A DNA stretch of 22,374 bases, taken from IMG/VR virus record IMGVR_UViG_3300020214_000142, positions 1-22,374 of that record, one strand, 5' to 3'. The notes below the pieces were generated by a model, which saw only the letters and a list, made by a program, of their open reading frames with translations, was not told the DNA's origin and ran no database searches. A program made the translations under genes and the position numbers. This DNA is from a virus. The first letter of the stretch is position 1. The number at the start of each line of letters is the position of its first letter. Shown here one piece after another: positions 20,656 through 22,374 of this stretch.

Positions 20656-20842
20656 AGCCAACCACCGTTGGATTTTTTTGTACTTTAATTTGACTGTTTG
20701 TGAATTCCCAAATTTCACCAGAGTCTAAAATACAAGTGAACACCTTCTGTGTTTCCATACCAAATTCCGTAACTAACCAGATTCTTGCTTTTCCTTTCGG
20801 TGTAGACACGAGTATCGTGTTTCTAGGTTCATATATGAACAT
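20639..20842 (-). CDS. Small conserved phage-type protein
   Basis: The 67-residue protein has the pattern EPRNTILVSTPKGKARIWLV, then GMETQKVFTC, DSGEIWEFTN and a C-terminal QIKVQKN. From memory this matches small hypothetical proteins of marine tailed phages, in which a beta-rich domain links a GMExx phrase and a D(S)GE turn. No function known. Its ATG shares a base with the previous stop (TAATG) and its end overlaps the TGT-like gene, so it belongs to the packaging operon. Confidence 0.65.
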   Translation of the reverse strand: MFIYEPRNTILVSTPKGKARIWLVTEFGMETQKVFTCILDSGEIWEFTNSQIKVQKNPTVVGFENIL

Positions 20843-20961
20843 TAACCCGCACCAATTATCTTATGACAAAAACACTGACATTTCAAACCCAACCTTTCTA
20901 CTGGACATTTATAATGTTCGTGACAATAACATTCTGGTGACTTGAATACTATTCGTTCCAT
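20842..20961 (-). CDS. 39-residue Cys/His-rich microprotein
   Basis: The frame from ATG 20961 holds C11-x-C13-H14-x-H16-x2-C19 and, later, C28-x-C30-x-C32-H33, two tight Cys/His clusters in 39 residues. The ATG overlaps the end of the nuclease gene and the stop overlaps the next ATG, so it is locked into the operon at both ends. It is probably a double zinc knuckle. No family known. Confidence 0.6.
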   Translation of the reverse strand: MERIVFKSPECYCHEHYKCPVERLGLKCQCFCHKIIGAG

Positions 20962-21713
20962 TTCTTACGATTATCACCAAAACACATTGTTGCGTATGGA
21001 CAATAACCATCACATAAATAATTTTTCACTCTTGGTGGTAAAGTCATCTTAGTCAAAGAATCTTTAATTTCTCTAGCTTTCACTATCATGTCTTCAAGGG
21101 TCTCTTCTATTGGTGCGAGTTTAAATGATAGTGGTACTGGTTTGTCTTTCGTTTCCCTGTCTACAGAATTCGATATGTATATTACACACCCAAAATCTGC
21201 ATCTATATTATAGCATTTTTTTAACAAAACCCTATATCTATTGATTTGATCTACATGGGATTCACTTGGTTTTGCGGTAGACTTTTGAAAATAACCTATT
21301 GAACCCGTAGTCTTTTTGTCACAAATAATAAACTTACCATCAATTTCAACCAAGTCGTCTATACTGCCATAGATAATATCTAGTTGTTCCGAATCTTCGA
21401 TTGGTATCTTTAACGCCTCTTCCTTAGTTAATGCTTTATCCTTGACATAATTATAAGCTAAAAACATCTCATGGTGCTCTGGCGAAGCTATTGTTGATGC
21501 TGCGTGAATGGCTTGACCAAAATATAATGAGCGCATATCTTCTGTATTCATTCCTGTTTCTGGCATGGTTTTTTTATAAATCACATTACGCATACATGGT
21601 TTAATAATATCCGACACATGAATTATTCCTAACCTTTCAGTTTTCATGGATTCTATTTGTGCTTTTCTAAAAGCAAAATAAATTTCATTTGAAACATCTT
21701 CTAATTTTAACAT
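20949..21713 (-). CDS. Cas4-like PD-(D/E)XK nuclease with Fe-S cysteines
   Basis: The 254-residue protein has the RecB/Cas4 motif set: C40 after VSDIIKP, H70 in GQAIHAA, D119/D120 in GSIDD, D132-x-K134 in CDKKTT, Q156-x3-Y160 in QINRY and three C-terminal cysteines C234, C238 and C244. The four cysteines match the 4Fe-4S ligands of Cas4/AddB-type nucleases, which degrade or trim DNA ends. No cas1, cas2 or CRISPR repeats are nearby, so this is a viral replication or packaging nuclease. It is the first gene of the - strand packaging operon, and its ATG at 21713 faces the divergent metzincin gene. Confidence 0.85.
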   Translation of the reverse strand: MLKLEDVSNEIYFAFRKAQIESMKTERLGIIHVSDIIKPCMRNVIYKKTMPETGMNTEDMRSLYFGQAIHAASTIASPEHHEMFLAYNYVKDKALTKEEALKIPIEDSEQLDIIYGSIDDLVEIDGKFIICDKKTTGSIGYFQKSTAKPSESHVDQINRYRVLLKKCYNIDADFGCVIYISNSVDRETKDKPVPLSFKLAPIEETLEDMIVKAREIKDSLTKMTLPPRVKNYLCDGYCPYATMCFGDNRKKWNE

Positions 21714-21715
21714 AA

Positions 21716-21724
21716 ACTTAAATA
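21716..21724 (+). promoter_or_regulatory. Promoter region between nuclease and metzincin genes
   Basis: AACTTAAATAG on the + strand begins about 31 bases before the ATG at 21747. The interval to the divergent start at 21713 is only 33 bases. Confidence 0.45.
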
Positions 21725-21746
21725 GTTCTTTGATTATAAAAACGTT

Positions 21747-22374
21747 ATGGATATGATTTGTCGAGCAATAGCTTCATATAGTGGAAAGGTAGAATACAAT
21801 TCCGTAACAACAGATGGAAAAAATCAAATAGAAGCCGATAAAAAATTCGGCTTTTTAAAACCATCAAAGGAAGGCATTTTAACTTTTTCGATCACAAACA
21901 GAGACGGTGAAATATCTGAACGTGCAGTCGATAGGGCTGTGAAATTCGCATTAGGAGAATGGGCTTTTTATGTTCCGATTAAATTTAAAAAAGTTCCAAA
22001 AGACGGTAGAATAAGTGTGGAGTTTAAATCCGAATATGAAGACCCAATTTTAAACTCTAGCACACTCGCATATATGTATTATCCTATAAGCGGTACAAAT
22101 AGCGGAAAGTGTGTAATTAATACGAGATTCTATTGGACAAATCATGGCAAGGGAATAAACATGAGTAAGATTGATCCTATCAGATATGATGTAAATACAA
22201 AAGTTAAAGGAAAAACATGGGATTTGGATCAGGTTCTTAGGCATGAATTCGGGCATGGTGTTTTTGGGCTACCCCACGATAAAAATGAGAATAACATCAT
22301 GTCGGCTAACTATGGAGTTATGAAAGAACATCTTACGGAAGCTGATATAGAAAGAGCGAGAGCAAAAGCTGGTG
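21747..22374 (+). CDS. Metzincin-like zinc metalloprotease (3' truncated)
   Basis: The frame runs from ATG 21747 to the window end, 209 codons. Residues 45-160 are strand-rich (ILTFSITNRDG, RISVEFKS), and a zinc-protease helix follows: HEFGH at 166-170, then GVFGLPH with H177 and D178, and a Met-turn at IMS (M185). This is the matrixin/metzincin layout, but the third His is one residue further from HExxH than in the canonical HExxHxxGxxH. Cell-wall or protein substrates and a role in entry, virion maturation or release are all possible. There is no signal peptide; the N-terminus is short and polar. A TATA-like box lies just upstream and the gene is divergent from the packaging operon. Confidence 0.8.
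   Translation, partial: MDMICRAIASYSGKVEYNSVTTDGKNQIEADKKFGFLKPSKEGILTFSITNRDGEISERAVDRAVKFALGEWAFYVPIKFKKVPKDGRISVEFKSEYEDPILNSSTLAYMYYPISGTNSGKCVINTRFYWTNHGKGINMSKIDPIRYDVNTKVKGKTWDLDQVLRHEFGHGVFGLPHDKNENNIMSANYGVMKEHLTEADIERARAKAG

Noticed and set aside
20949-21713. Part of a CRISPR-Cas adaptation module
   Set aside because: The protein is Cas4-like, but there is no cas1, cas2 or repeat array. Cas4/RecB-type nucleases are common in archaeal viruses next to replication or packaging genes.

Overview
The window looks like part of the genome of a tailed archaeal virus (Caudoviricetes type), most plausibly one infecting an AT-rich, Nitrosopumilus-like thaumarchaeon. Three observations support this. 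A complete terminase large subunit fixes the head-tail packaging machinery. MCM helicase and RadA recombinase are archaeal replication proteins. Many genes start with ATG, GTG or TTG about 26-31 bases after the start of a TTTATAT- or TTTAAAT-like TATA box and lack a ribosome-binding site, which is the archaeal leaderless pattern. The host assignment is inference; no host-derived sequence is visible. No portal, capsid, tail or DNA polymerase gene is in view, so the window is a fragment.

Layout. Positions 1-5298 (+ strand) hold two conserved phage-type proteins. A compact operon (1239-5059) follows, in which a MoxR/CobS-type AAA+ ATPase and a VWA protein with an HECGH motif are flanked by small Cys-rich proteins. 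Positions 5299-5510 contain a likely structured RNA of about 123 nt with its own TATA box, then a hairpin element. Positions 5520-7209 are a mosaic of short genes on alternating strands: an HExxH protein, a membrane protein, a zinc ribbon, a possible PD-(D/E)XK nuclease and an HNH-like protein. Positions 7241-10832 form the replication module: RHH-like protein, MCM, RadA, then tiny zinc proteins that sit in a partial duplication of the radA tail and its downstream promoter. Positions 10831-10890 carry four 9-bp tandem repeats inside an imperfect palindrome.

Positions 10889-12432 (- strand) encode a small protein, a winged-helix protein, a metallophosphoesterase and a membrane-anchored small protein. 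Positions 12472-15054 again alternate strands and include a DUF1599/Nmad1-like protein, a DUF7220-like membrane protein and several zinc ribbons. Positions 15020-21713 (- strand) are the RNase HI gene and the packaging module. In transcription order this module is a Cas4-like nuclease, a Cys/His microprotein, a small conserved protein, a TGT/DpdA-like TIM-barrel protein, the probable small terminase, the large terminase, then three long hydrophilic proteins. A metzincin-like protease starts at 21747 on the + strand and runs off the end.

The most notable signals are the putative structured RNA, the shared 13-mer hairpin elements at two convergent junctions, the chelatase-like operon embedded among metal-binding proteins, the unusually dense set of tiny zinc-ribbon genes (eight complete ones are under 60 residues), and the non-canonical active-site spacing in the terminal protease.
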